A stretch of DNA of 64,000 nucleotides from Phycisphaerae bacterium (GTDB lineage: Bacteria > Planctomycetota > Phycisphaerae > UBA1845 > Fen-1342): NCBI GenBank assembly GCA_028279405.1, contig JANQNU010000084.1, positions 1-64,000 on the forward strand. The letters run 5' to 3'. A program made the translations under genes and the position numbers. The notes beneath the pieces are model-generated. The model saw only the letters and a list, made by a program, of their open reading frames with translations. It was not told where the DNA came from and did no database searches. Below are positions 46,101-53,222 of this stretch, piece by piece; the first letter of the stretch is position 1, and each line of letters begins with the position of its first letter.

Positions 46101-46135
46101 GCCGGGGGTCGTGACGTCTCCGCGCGCCCCCCGGC
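46101..46135 (+). terminator. GC-rich stem after the cold shock gene
   Basis: GCCGGGGG (46101-46108) and CCCCCGGC (46128-46135), 19-nt loop, 17 nt after the csp stop and between convergent genes. No U-run, so only a possible terminator. Confidence 0.35.
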
Positions 46136-46218
46136 CGGGGCAGCCTGCCCATTCGATCGCTCCGCACCGAAACCGCTACCGACGAAGTCGGAACAATAGC
46201 GCCGATCGCCGGAAGCGG

Positions 46219-47670
46219 TCAGTTCGCGAGGGCCGCAATCGGTCGGCGGATGATCTCATACAACACCCGCCAGGACTTGGCCCCGCCAAAAAAGATCAGC
46301 AGCGAGAAGACGAACGCGTGCATCGTCAGCAGCCAGGCGCACAACTGCGGCAAAGGCCACAATCGTAGCCACGCACGCCGCACGCTGGCCAGACCACCGC
46401 TCGGCTGCGCGTCCAACTCACGCACCCAACCGACCCACTGTTGATTCACCCACAGCATGACCCCCATCACCATCCCCCACAGCACCATCTGCACCATGAC
46501 CTCGTGCCAGATGCCACAGATCGCGAACGTCGATACCAGCGCGACCAGCGGCCGCTTGTTGCCGCCGATCGGGATGTAGACGTAGTCCCGCAGAATGGAT
46601 GACAGGCTGATATGCCAGCGCCGCCAAAAGTCGCGCAAGCTGGTCGCGAACCAGCACCATTGGAAGTTCTCGATCTGCCGGTAGCCGAGGATCCAAGCGA
46701 TCCCGGCCGAGATGTCGCAGTATCCGCTGAACTCCAGATAGAGCCAGAAGATGTTGATGAAGACGCCGAAATAGAGCAGCGCGTAGGACTCGATCAGTTC
46801 CGGCTGCGCGTAATACGTCTGGGTGGCCATGTATCGCAGAATGACCGGGTAGAAGTAGAACGTCGCAACCAACCCCTTGAACACGCCCCAGCCGATGCGC
46901 AGTACGCCGAGGACCGTCCAGCGCAGACTGCGCTGCGAGAAACACGCATCGACCTGCTGCTGAAACTCCGGGAAACGCTCAATCGGCCCCTGCATCAGCG
47001 CCGGCCCATAACAGACGTACGCCAGGAACCGGGGCAACGAGCGCGCCGCATCCGGAATGCCGCCGCGACGGATCTCCGCAAAATAGTGGGTCAACCGCAC
47101 CGCGAGGTACGCTGTGCCGACAATGTGGGCAAACCGGAAGACATCGAACAATCGCGGTAGATGGTCAGGCGACTGACCCGGAACGATCCCCCACCGCTCC
47201 CAGGCCAGGCCACGGTACCCCAGCGGATAGAGCCAGGGCAACCGCGCTCGAAGCCAAACCTCGACGTCCGTTGGCAACTGCACGATCGAGTCCAGATGCG
47301 ATGCAACGAGATACCAGACACCGATCAGCAGGATCGCCGCGATCGGCGGCCCGATCGGAAGCACGTCGGTCCGTTTACACTCGACCGCGAACCGCTCGGC
47401 AAGATGATAGAAGCCGATCGCAAGCAACAACCAGCCGACCGCGTAGAAGGCGCCATACAAGTACGCGACGAACACCAGCCCGGCAGCGATGAGCCCCATG
47501 CGAAAGTGCTTGCGCGGCACGAGCAACAGCAGCGGCACGAGCGGCAGGAAGTACACGACCTGAAACCGGTCGTCGAAGACCTGCTCAAGCCAGAATCCGC
47601 GCACGGCTGGCCAGTCCGCGGTCTGCCACGGCGCGATCAGAAACCGCCAGAGCTGCTCTATCTGTGACAT
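46219..47670 (-). CDS. MBOAT-family membrane O-acyltransferase
   Basis: 483 aa from ATG 47670. About 10-12 membrane segments. Signature region 'SLRDFWRRWHISLSSILRDYVYIPIGGNK' with the first conserved His, and the catalytic-type His in 'ICGIWHEVMVQMVLWG', as in AlgI/DltB. 'FSGYCDISAGIAWILGY' is another MBOAT motif. Such enzymes move an acyl or acetyl group across the membrane to an extracellular polymer. No alginate or teichoic acid genes flank it, so the acceptor is unknown. It is divergent from selB. Confidence 0.92.
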   Translation of the reverse strand: MSQIEQLWRFLIAPWQTADWPAVRGFWLEQVFDDRFQVVYFLPLVPLLLLVPRKHFRMGLIAAGLVFVAYLYGAFYAVGWLLLAIGFYHLAERFAVECKRTDVLPIGPPIAAILLIGVWYLVASHLDSIVQLPTDVEVWLRARLPWLYPLGYRGLAWERWGIVPGQSPDHLPRLFDVFRFAHIVGTAYLAVRLTHYFAEIRRGGIPDAARSLPRFLAYVCYGPALMQGPIERFPEFQQQVDACFSQRSLRWTVLGVLRIGWGVFKGLVATFYFYPVILRYMATQTYYAQPELIESYALLYFGVFINIFWLYLEFSGYCDISAGIAWILGYRQIENFQWCWFATSLRDFWRRWHISLSSILRDYVYIPIGGNKRPLVALVSTFAICGIWHEVMVQMVLWGMVMGVMLWVNQQWVGWVRELDAQPSGGLASVRRAWLRLWPLPQLCAWLLTMHAFVFSLLIFFGGAKSWRVLYEIIRRPIAALAN

Positions 47671-47797
47671 CGGAGGAGTGATACACGCTCGCGCCGCTCC
47701 TGTCAGCAGGTCGGGCCGTCAGATCACAGCGACCGAGCACCAGATCTCCCTCACCAACCCTTCGAAGCAAGGGGCCTGCTCAACTACAATATTGCCG

Positions 47798-49732
47798 ATG
47801 GACACAGCACCCAGACTGATCGTCGGCACCGCCGGCCACATTGATCACGGCAAAAGCCGATTGGTCCATGCCCTGACCGGCGTCCATCCGGACCGCCTTC
47901 CCGAAGAGCAAGCCCGCGGCCTGACGATCGATCTGGGGTTCGCGCACACCCGGCTCGACGACGCGGACATCTGGTTCGTCGACGTGCCCGGACACGAGCG
48001 GTTCCTCCGCAACATGGTCGCAGGCGCCGCCGGCGTCGATCTCGCGCTACTGATCGTCGCCGCCGACGATTCGGTCATGCCGCAGACGCGCGAGCACGCC
48101 GAAATCCTGCAACTACTGGGCGTCGATCGTACAATCCTCGTCATCACCAAGTGCGACCTGGTGGATCAGGAATGGGTGGACGCCGTCGCTTCCGAAGCAC
48201 AGGAACTGCTGGAGTCCCTACAACTCCCGCACTCGGCAACCGTTCATACCTCGGTGGAAACAGGGACGGGCCTCGACACGCTCCGAACGGCACTGGTGAC
48301 CGCCGCCCGGCAGCCTTCGGGTCGGCGTGACACGCGCAGCTGGTTCCGTCTGCCGATCGATCGCTCGTTTACCGTTCCCGGGCGCGGAACGGTGGTGACC
48401 GGTTCCCTTATGCACGGCAGTGTCGAACCGAACGCCGAGCTGGAGCTCTGGCCCGGACCGCGGCGGGTTCGCGTCCGCGACTTGCAGACCCATCGCGCGC
48501 ACGCCGACCGCGCCGCCGGCCGAATGCGTCTCGCGGTCAACCTGGCAAACGTAGCGGTCAAAGACGCGTGGCGCGGCTGCGAGTTGGCGACGCCGGGCTA
48601 CCTCTGCGAAGCGCGATGCATGGACGTTTTTGTTCGCTCGTTCCGAATGCCCGGCAAGCGAATCCGCCAGAAGCCGCGCGTCCGCGTCCATCTCGCGACG
48701 CGTGAACTGCGCGCCGAGTTGCGCTGGGCGCAGCCGGCGGATCAGGAGCGCTTGCACGACACTTTCGCTCAACTGCGCCTGACGGAGCCCATCGTCGCCA
48801 GTTGGCGCCAGCCGTTCATTCTGCGAGACGACGCTGGAGAGCGAACGCTCGGCGGCGGATTCGTGCTGCGACCCAGTAGCACGCCGTGGTCTTCTGGACG
48901 CGGCGCACAAGCCCCCGTCCTGACCACGTTACGGGACGGCAAACCCAAGGAACGGGTCGAGGCGGCCGTTCGGCTGGCCGGTTGGGCGTCGATGCCCGAC
49001 GAGCGGCTCGCGACCGCCGCCGGCCTCGCAGACGCGTCGGAGTCGCGTCGGGTGCTCGCGAGCCTTCGAGACCGCGGCATCGTGCACGAATTGCGCGAAG
49101 GGACCCGCGTAATACACGTTCATGCCGTCGTTCTGGCCGAAATCGCCGACCAACTGCGGACTCGCGTCGATACCTATCTGGAGAGCCATCGTCGCATTGC
49201 GGGCGTTCCGCGCGGCGAGTGGCCGGGCTGGATGCCGCGGTCGTGCCCCGGAGCGTTTCACGGGGCGCTGGCCGTCTGGATGGTCGAGAAGGGACCGTTC
49301 CGGGTCGACAATAACCATGTGGTTCCGGCCGGAAAGCGACTGGAGCTGCCCCCGGAGGACCAGCGAATGCTCGACGCGATCCTGTCCGAGTTGGCGGCGG
49401 GCCGATTTCAGCCGCCGACAATCGAGGCGCTGCCGAGCTGGTCGGCAAAGAAGGCCCGACGGATCGCCGAACTGGTGGACCTGGCTGCGGCGCGGGGCCT
49501 GGTCAAACGCCTCGGCAAGGACCTCTGGCTGCATGGGGACCTGTGGCAGGAAGGCTGCCGCAAGGTCAGCACCGAGATTCATCGACGCGGTCCGATGACC
49601 GTCAGCGCGATCCGGGAGCTGCTCGGGTCTTCGCGCAAATACATCGTTCCGTTGGTGGAACAATTGGACGCCGCCGGCATCACGCGTCGCGTCGGGGACG
49701 TCCGTGAACTGGGCCCGAGCAACATGACATGA
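47798..49732 (+). CDS. selB: Selenocysteine-specific translation elongation factor SelB
   Basis: ATG 47798, 644 aa, the normal length for SelB (the frame continues 40 codons left without support). G1 'GTAGHIDHGKS' (K19), G3 'DVPGHERFLRNM', G4 'TKCDL', then two beta-barrel domains with 'DRSFTVPGRGTVVTGSL'. The C-terminal ~240 residues are a chain of winged helices that in SelB bind the SECIS stem ('EALPSWSAKKARRIAELVDLA', 'FSSRKYIVPLVEQLDAAG'-type end). It implies that this organism makes selenoproteins. selA, selD and the Sec tRNA are not in the window. It overlaps the next gene by 4 nt. Confidence 0.95.
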   Translation: MDTAPRLIVGTAGHIDHGKSRLVHALTGVHPDRLPEEQARGLTIDLGFAHTRLDDADIWFVDVPGHERFLRNMVAGAAGVDLALLIVAADDSVMPQTREHAEILQLLGVDRTILVITKCDLVDQEWVDAVASEAQELLESLQLPHSATVHTSVETGTGLDTLRTALVTAARQPSGRRDTRSWFRLPIDRSFTVPGRGTVVTGSLMHGSVEPNAELELWPGPRRVRVRDLQTHRAHADRAAGRMRLAVNLANVAVKDAWRGCELATPGYLCEARCMDVFVRSFRMPGKRIRQKPRVRVHLATRELRAELRWAQPADQERLHDTFAQLRLTEPIVASWRQPFILRDDAGERTLGGGFVLRPSSTPWSSGRGAQAPVLTTLRDGKPKERVEAAVRLAGWASMPDERLATAAGLADASESRRVLASLRDRGIVHELREGTRVIHVHAVVLAEIADQLRTRVDTYLESHRRIAGVPRGEWPGWMPRSCPGAFHGALAVWMVEKGPFRVDNNHVVPAGKRLELPPEDQRMLDAILSELAAGRFQPPTIEALPSWSAKKARRIAELVDLAAARGLVKRLGKDLWLHGDLWQEGCRKVSTEIHRRGPMTVSAIRELLGSSRKYIVPLVEQLDAAGITRRVGDVRELGPSNMT

Positions 49733-50550
49733 GTCAATCGATCGCCGTGCAGAAACCTGCCGTCAACCAGCCGCAGCCGGCCCGACCGACGGGCCGCGAA
49801 TCCGTCGTCACCGCGATACCGAGCCTGAGTGTCGTCATCCCGGCGTACAATGCCGCCCCGACCCTCGCTGACACGTTGCACGACGTCTTCGCGTGGCTCC
49901 GCGGACAGAACATCCCATCCGAAGTCATCGTCGTCGACGACGGCAGCACCGACCAGACCGCCGAGATTGCCAGCTCGTTCGGCGCCGGCGTCAAGCTGAT
50001 TCCGCTGGGAACCAATCGTGGCAAGGGCTTCGCAGTGCGCACCGGCATGCTCGCAGCAGAACACGAATGGGTGCTGTTCATGGACGTCGACAACTCGACG
50101 CGTATCACGCACCTGGAGCGATTCGCGCCCGCCGCCGCTACGAGCGATGTCCTGATCGCATCGCGCCGGCTGCCGGACTCACGCATCGTTCGCAAGCAGC
50201 ACCTGATTCGCCAACTCCTGGGCAAGACGTTCCCATTCTTCGCCCAGACACTCGCGCTTCCGGGGATCCGCGATACCCAATGCGGCTTCAAGCTGTTTCG
50301 TCGAACCGCGGCGCTGGACGTCTTCGGCCGAGCGCGGGTCGAACGCTTCGCATTTGACGTCGAAGTCCTCCTGCTCGCACGACTGCTCAACTATCGCATC
50401 GTCGAGTTGCCGGTGGACTGGGACAACCCCGTCGACAGTCGCGTCAGCATTCGCCGCGATCCCTTCGTCATGCTGCTGGACCTCGTTCGTATGGTCTGGC
50501 GCCTGCGCATCCGACGACAGATCCCCGACGGTAACACCAAACAGCATTAG
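49729..50550 (+). CDS. Family 2 glycosyltransferase (dolichyl-/polyprenyl-phosphate glycosyltransferase type)
   Basis: 273 aa from ATG 49729, overlapping the selB stop (ATGA). GT-A fold with 'SVVIPAYNAAPTLADTL', 'EVIVVDDGSTDQTAEIA', 'LGTNRGKGFAVRTGML', the metal-binding 'MDVDNSTRITHLERF' in place of DxD, and 'GIRDTQCGFKLFRRTAA', which is typical of the DPM1/ALG5-like group. It probably transfers a sugar from a nucleotide sugar to a polyprenyl phosphate. The last codons sit in a 30-bp duplicated segment. Confidence 0.9.
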   Translation: MSQSIAVQKPAVNQPQPARPTGRESVVTAIPSLSVVIPAYNAAPTLADTLHDVFAWLRGQNIPSEVIVVDDGSTDQTAEIASSFGAGVKLIPLGTNRGKGFAVRTGMLAAEHEWVLFMDVDNSTRITHLERFAPAAATSDVLIASRRLPDSRIVRKQHLIRQLLGKTFPFFAQTLALPGIRDTQCGFKLFRRTAALDVFGRARVERFAFDVEVLLLARLLNYRIVELPVDWDNPVDSRVSIRRDPFVMLLDLVRMVWRLRIRRQIPDGNTKQH

Positions 50551-50584
50551 CCAGCCGACGGTAGCACCGAACAGCATTAGCCGG
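50525..50584. repeat. Exact-period 30-bp tandem duplication spanning a stop codon
   Basis: Two copies of a 30-bp unit beginning CCGACGGTA at 50525 and 50555, with three differences. Copy 1 encodes the end of the glycosyltransferase (PDGNTKQH, TAG at 50548-50550); copy 2 repeats the same, including a second TAG, outside the gene. Confidence 0.8.
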
Positions 50585-50605
50585 CCAACGTACGGTGCGT
50601 TCGTT

Positions 50606-50780
50606 GTAGGGAGCGCACTGCCGACAAGCCGCCAAAGGAGGATTTTGCATGAACACCGGGTGGCACTGGTAGCTTGCTACCAGTGTTCAACGGGTGCTTG
50701 TGCAGCATTCGCTTAATCCACCAAGCGACTTGACTATTCGCACGTTCCCAACACTGGCGGACAAGCCGCCAGTGCCACCC
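50606..50780. repeat. Second double-hairpin repeat family
   Basis: Arm 1 (50658-50687): GGGTGGCACTGG-TAG-CTTG-CTA-CCAGTGTT. Arm 2 (50749-50780), read on the minus strand: GGGTGGCACTGG-CGG-CTTGT-CCG-CCAGTGTT. The flanks are the same, but the stem core has changed from TAG/CTA to CGG/CCG with pairing kept. A truncated third piece (GCACTGCCGACAAGCCGCC) lies at about 50616-50634. The stretch 50585-50878 holds no credible gene. Confidence 0.75.
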
Positions 50781-50878
50781 CATCATCAATGCGAGCCCCG
50801 AGCGCGAGCGAGGGGCACCGGCAACGCTCGATATTGTTGCCGGACGATGCAACCGCGCCCCCGCCTAAGCGACCGCGC

Positions 50879-50956
50879 GGTGCCCCACCCCATCTTGGGG
50901 TGGGGGACGGAAGGATGGGTTTGTCAGTCCCCCATCCCTGGAAGGGATGGGGCACC
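50879..50956. repeat. Double-hairpin intergenic element, copy D
   Basis: Left arm GGTGCCCC + ACCCCA-TCT-TGGGGT + GGGGGAC; right arm GTCCCCC + ATCCCT-GGA-AGGGAT + GGGGCACC. Both stem cores differ from copies A-C and E, yet both are fully paired. Confidence 0.85.
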
Positions 50957-51001
50957 GTGCACAGACACAGCCTCGCAATGGGAGCCTTCCCTGGCTTGCG
51001 C

Positions 51002-51033
51002 AAAAAAAAACGCCGAACGGAAACCGTTCGGCG
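51002..51033 (-). terminator. Rho-independent terminator of the small-peptide gene
   Basis: On the minus strand a perfect 10-bp stem (CGCCGAACGG / CCGTTCGGCG, 3-nt loop) is followed by nine T's (A's at 51002-51010 on the plus strand). It ends the leftward transcript 57 nt after the stop of the 23-codon ORF. Confidence 0.8.
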
Positions 51034-51089
51034 TGAGTCAGAGGAGGGTGAAACGATGCGAACATCGAACAGGAGCGGCAGATTCCTCG

Positions 51090-51161
51090 TTAGCACAAGG
51101 CCATGTAACAGGCGACGAAATAGACGGCGATACGGATTCGCTGCGGGGTCCATTGGAACAT
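51090..51161 (-). CDS. Small hydrophobic peptide, 23 residues
   Basis: ATG at 51161 to TAA at 51090; AAGGAGG lies 7 nt before the start. The peptide starts MFQWTPQRIRIAVYFVACYM and ends ALC: a short basic N-terminus and a hydrophobic stretch of about 14 residues long enough to enter a membrane. A promoter (51276-51247), this SD and a strong terminator (51033-51002) frame it, so it looks like a complete free-standing gene. A small hairpin (AGCCC/GGGCT, 51198-51183) in the leader just before the SD could control translation. No known family recognised; a 23-codon ORF could also be chance, but all signals agree. Confidence 0.55.
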   Translation of the reverse strand: MFQWTPQRIRIAVYFVACYMALC

Positions 51162-51246
51162 TCTCTCGCCTCCTTGGCATCAGCCCTCTGTTGGGCTTTC
51201 TTGACGCCCGCGTGCTCCCGACGCGCACGGGCTGCATGTCTGCCAG

Positions 51247-51276
51247 TTGATACGAAGGAGGGACGAGAGGGGTCAA
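51247..51276 (-). promoter_or_regulatory. Sigma-70-like promoter of the small-peptide gene
   Basis: On the minus strand: TTGACC (51276-51271), 18-nt spacer, TATCAA (51252-51247). The predicted start near 51240 gives a transcript of about 240 nt ending at the terminator at 51002. Confidence 0.45.
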
Positions 51277-51440
51277 TCCGAGGAGGGTACTTCCGCGCCA
51301 AGAGCAGCCACGATCGTCGATGACGACTTTTTATCGTCCGACAACAGGGGTTTCCGATAATCGGTATCGGTCATGTGCCCCATCCGCAGCCCCATATGGC
51401 TGCGCGTCCGGGCCCCGCAATCAGGTGCAATCGGGTGTGG

Positions 51441-52139
51441 TTATTCCCCGGCGTCGCGCGTGCCGGCGCCAGCGGAGGCCGGAATCAGGGAGACGTTGGG
51501 AGGTGCGGGTCGACCGAACTCCTGGACCCAGTAGATCCCGAACTCGCCCCCGCGCCGAATCCCGACGCCAAGCTCTTCGTAGTCCGGGTTCAGGATGTTG
51601 GCCCGATGCCCCGGGCTGCCCATCCAGTCCGACATAACCCGCTGCGGGTCGGGTTGACCGGCGGCGAGATTCTCACCGATCAGCAGGAATTCGTAGCCGA
51701 ACTCTTCGGCGCGATCGCGCAGCCGGGTCCCGGTCACGGGGTTGTCGTGCGCGAAGAAGTTGTGCTGGATCATCTCGCATGCGTACTGGGTCGCCTGCGC
51801 TTCCAGCGTGGCGTTCCGCGCCACAGCGTTCAGGCCGGCCCGGGCCCGTTCCTCGTTGACCAAACGTAACACTTCGTCCTGCCAGGCCGCGACGCTCGTG
51901 AAGGTCCGGCAGTTCGGAAACTGATTGGAGAGCTGGTCGGTAAACGTCGAGCCGGTGGTCGATCCGCTGGTGTTGTCCGAGACGGCGGTATTGCCACCCG
52001 TTCCCGATCCGCCGGCGCCCGTTCCGCCGTCCGGAGCCCCGGTAAAGGTCGGGCCTTGCACGCCCGCCTGCGGACAGCCACCAACGTTCAGCAACAATCC
52101 TGCAAGGAGCCCTGCCAGCATCAACGTTCGGTTCAGCAT
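51441..52139 (-). CDS. CAP/SCP-domain lipoprotein
   Basis: 232 aa from ATG 52139 with GAGGTGAT about 7 nt upstream. Signal peptide with lipobox VGGC, then a Gly/Thr/Ser-rich linker. Residues about 82-215 form the CAP domain: 'WQDEVLRLVNEERARAGLNAV', 'HNFFAHDNPVTGTRLRDRAEEFGY', 'GENLAAGQPDPQRVMSDWMGSPGHRANILNPDYEELGVG'. The family His/Glu residues (H of HNFFAHD, E of IGEN, H of PGHR) are present. Bacterial SCP-like proteins are extracellular and of unclear function. Confidence 0.93.
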   Translation of the reverse strand: MLNRTLMLAGLLAGLLLNVGGCPQAGVQGPTFTGAPDGGTGAGGSGTGGNTAVSDNTSGSTTGSTFTDQLSNQFPNCRTFTSVAAWQDEVLRLVNEERARAGLNAVARNATLEAQATQYACEMIQHNFFAHDNPVTGTRLRDRAEEFGYEFLLIGENLAAGQPDPQRVMSDWMGSPGHRANILNPDYEELGVGIRRGGEFGIYWVQEFGRPAPPNVSLIPASAGAGTRDAGE

Positions 52140-52313
52140 CGATCGATCACCTCACTCGGACTATCGGATGGCAGCCGTCCCGCAGCTGCCTCTATCTTAC
52201 GAAACACCCCGCGATTCGGAAGCCAAAAGTGGGCCTTTTCGCGCCCTGGTCGACCGATAATCTTCCTCGCGATCCACGGGGGCAAAAACCGTGCAAAATC
52301 GGAAATAATATGC
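52140..52313. other. Gene-free leader and spacer
   Basis: Between the CAP gene start (minus) and the small RNA promoter (plus). Nothing coding; AT content rises sharply from 52290. Confidence 0.5.
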
Positions 52314-52341
52314 TTGAAACGATTCGGCCCCGTGATATACT
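52314..52341 (+). promoter_or_regulatory. Strong sigma-70 promoter of the candidate small RNA
   Basis: TTGAAA (52314-52319), 16-nt spacer, TATACT (52336-52341); four of six and five of six consensus matches. Predicted start about 52347-52349. Confidence 0.6.
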
Positions 52342-52346
52342 TTTCT

Positions 52347-52482
52347 ATGATGAGAAGGAAGTGGAATTTCCAGCTCCTTCTCCGGGCGTTCCATAAGTCC
52401 ATGCTACGAAAATACTTGCTTCCACTCGCTGCGGCACCCTCAGACCGCGCCAATACCCACGGGGTGCCGCACGCCTTTTTTT
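52347..52482 (+). ncRNA. Candidate small regulatory RNA, about 135 nt
   Basis: It starts 6-8 nt after a strong promoter and ends in a strong intrinsic terminator. The 5' end folds into a long hairpin: GAGAAGGA (52352-52359) with TCCTTCTC (52375-52382), and inside it TGGA with TCCA. The middle ~48 nt are largely unpaired. The TTCCAC at about 52420-52425 could compete for GTGGAA (52361-52366), giving an alternative fold. A 48-codon frame begins at 52347, but its stop lies beyond the terminator T-run, so translation is unlikely. It does not show the conserved motifs of SRP RNA, 6S RNA, tmRNA or RNase P that I know. Confidence 0.55.
52431..52482 (+). terminator. Rho-independent terminator of the candidate small RNA
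   Basis: GCGGCACCC (52431-52439) pairs with GGGTGCCGC (52462-52470), extended by a T-A pair; seven T's follow at 52476-52482 after ACGCC. Confidence 0.75.
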
Positions 52483-52613
52483 CTGCACTTTAGATGTTAT
52501 CCTGATGTTTGGATCTTGTTACGGTTGCGGTGCGCTCATTTCAACCACACACTGTTCGCTCGATGTTCGTATATTGGCGCGCCGCGGCGCAGAATTGTCA
52601 CGTAAACCAGATG

Positions 52614-53069
52614 TTAGCTGATTGTTCGGATGGCAGGCTCGTCGTCATCCGGGGTGGTGGCGGTCGGGATCAGGTCAGCGACGGTCTGACGTCGAAGGCG
52701 CTCCCGCGCCTGCTGCATGGCGTCGTTGAATACGCCGTGAATCTGTGCGAGGGCTTCCAGGTGTTCGCTTTGCAGGTCTTTCTGCGCCGGTCGATCCGAC
52801 ATCAGATCATCGACGGCTTCGATAATCTCGAGCAGGTCGATTTCCGAGGGATGCCGTGCGAGACGGAACCCGCCGCGCGGGCCACGACCGGACTGCAGGA
52901 CGTTGGCGCGGGCCAACGACGTCATCACCTTGGCCGCGTATGCGGATGGCAGGTGCAACTCCTTGGCCAACTCTCCGGCCTGAATTCCCGGCGAGTCGGT
53001 TTCCGGAGCCCGTTTCGCGATCTCCGCGACTGCGAGGATCGCGTAGGTAGCCGCTTTGCTGCCCAGCAT
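52614..53069 (-). CDS. Rrf2-family transcriptional regulator without Fe-S cysteines
   Basis: ATG 53069 gives 151 aa. Winged helix: 'KAATYAILAVAEIAK', 'GIQAGELAKELHLPSAYAAKVMTSLARANVLQSGRGPRGGFRLAR', the standard Rrf2 pattern (helix-turn-helix then wing with GPxGGF). The cysteine triad that binds an Fe-S cluster in IscR, NsrR and RirA is absent; the whole protein has no Cys. Its signal must therefore be something else. A promoter sits upstream on the same strand. It is divergent from the kinase-like gene. Confidence 0.92.
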   Translation of the reverse strand: MLGSKAATYAILAVAEIAKRAPETDSPGIQAGELAKELHLPSAYAAKVMTSLARANVLQSGRGPRGGFRLARHPSEIDLLEIIEAVDDLMSDRPAQKDLQSEHLEALAQIHGVFNDAMQQARERLRRQTVADLIPTATTPDDDEPAIRTIS

Positions 53070-53133
53070 CAGTACAAACAACCCTGAGAAAAAAACCCTG
53101 ACCAAATAGCTTTCGGAACGAGAAAGGTTACAA

Positions 53134-53163
53134 ATTATAGGTCGGCCAAAATCCGGAAGTAAA
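53134..53163 (-). promoter_or_regulatory. Promoter of the Rrf2 gene
   Basis: On the minus strand TTTACT (53163-53158), 18-nt spacer, TATAAT (53139-53134, a perfect -10). Start near 53127, leader about 57 nt. Confidence 0.6.
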
Positions 53164-53222
53164 CCCGCTCGACCCGACGCGTGTCGCGGTCGAAACCGTA
53201 TGCGCCGCGTTGGACGGAAGAT

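Noticed and set aside
47671-47797. Sec tRNA gene next to selB
   Set aside because: No cloverleaf or T-loop TTCGANNC in a usable position was found in the 127-nt gap.
50661-50680. Sigma-54-like TGGCAC...TTGC
   Set aside because: The distance between GG and GC is two bases too long and the sequence is part of the hairpin repeat.
51056-51250. 64-codon plus-strand ORF with an SD-like GAGGAGGG
   Set aside because: The protein is Arg-rich without pattern, and it is antisense to the 23-codon ORF that has promoter and terminator in its own direction. Not impossible, but less likely.
52347-52493. 48-codon ORF over the candidate small RNA
   Set aside because: Its stop comes after the terminator T-run and there is no SD; the hairpins explain the sequence better.
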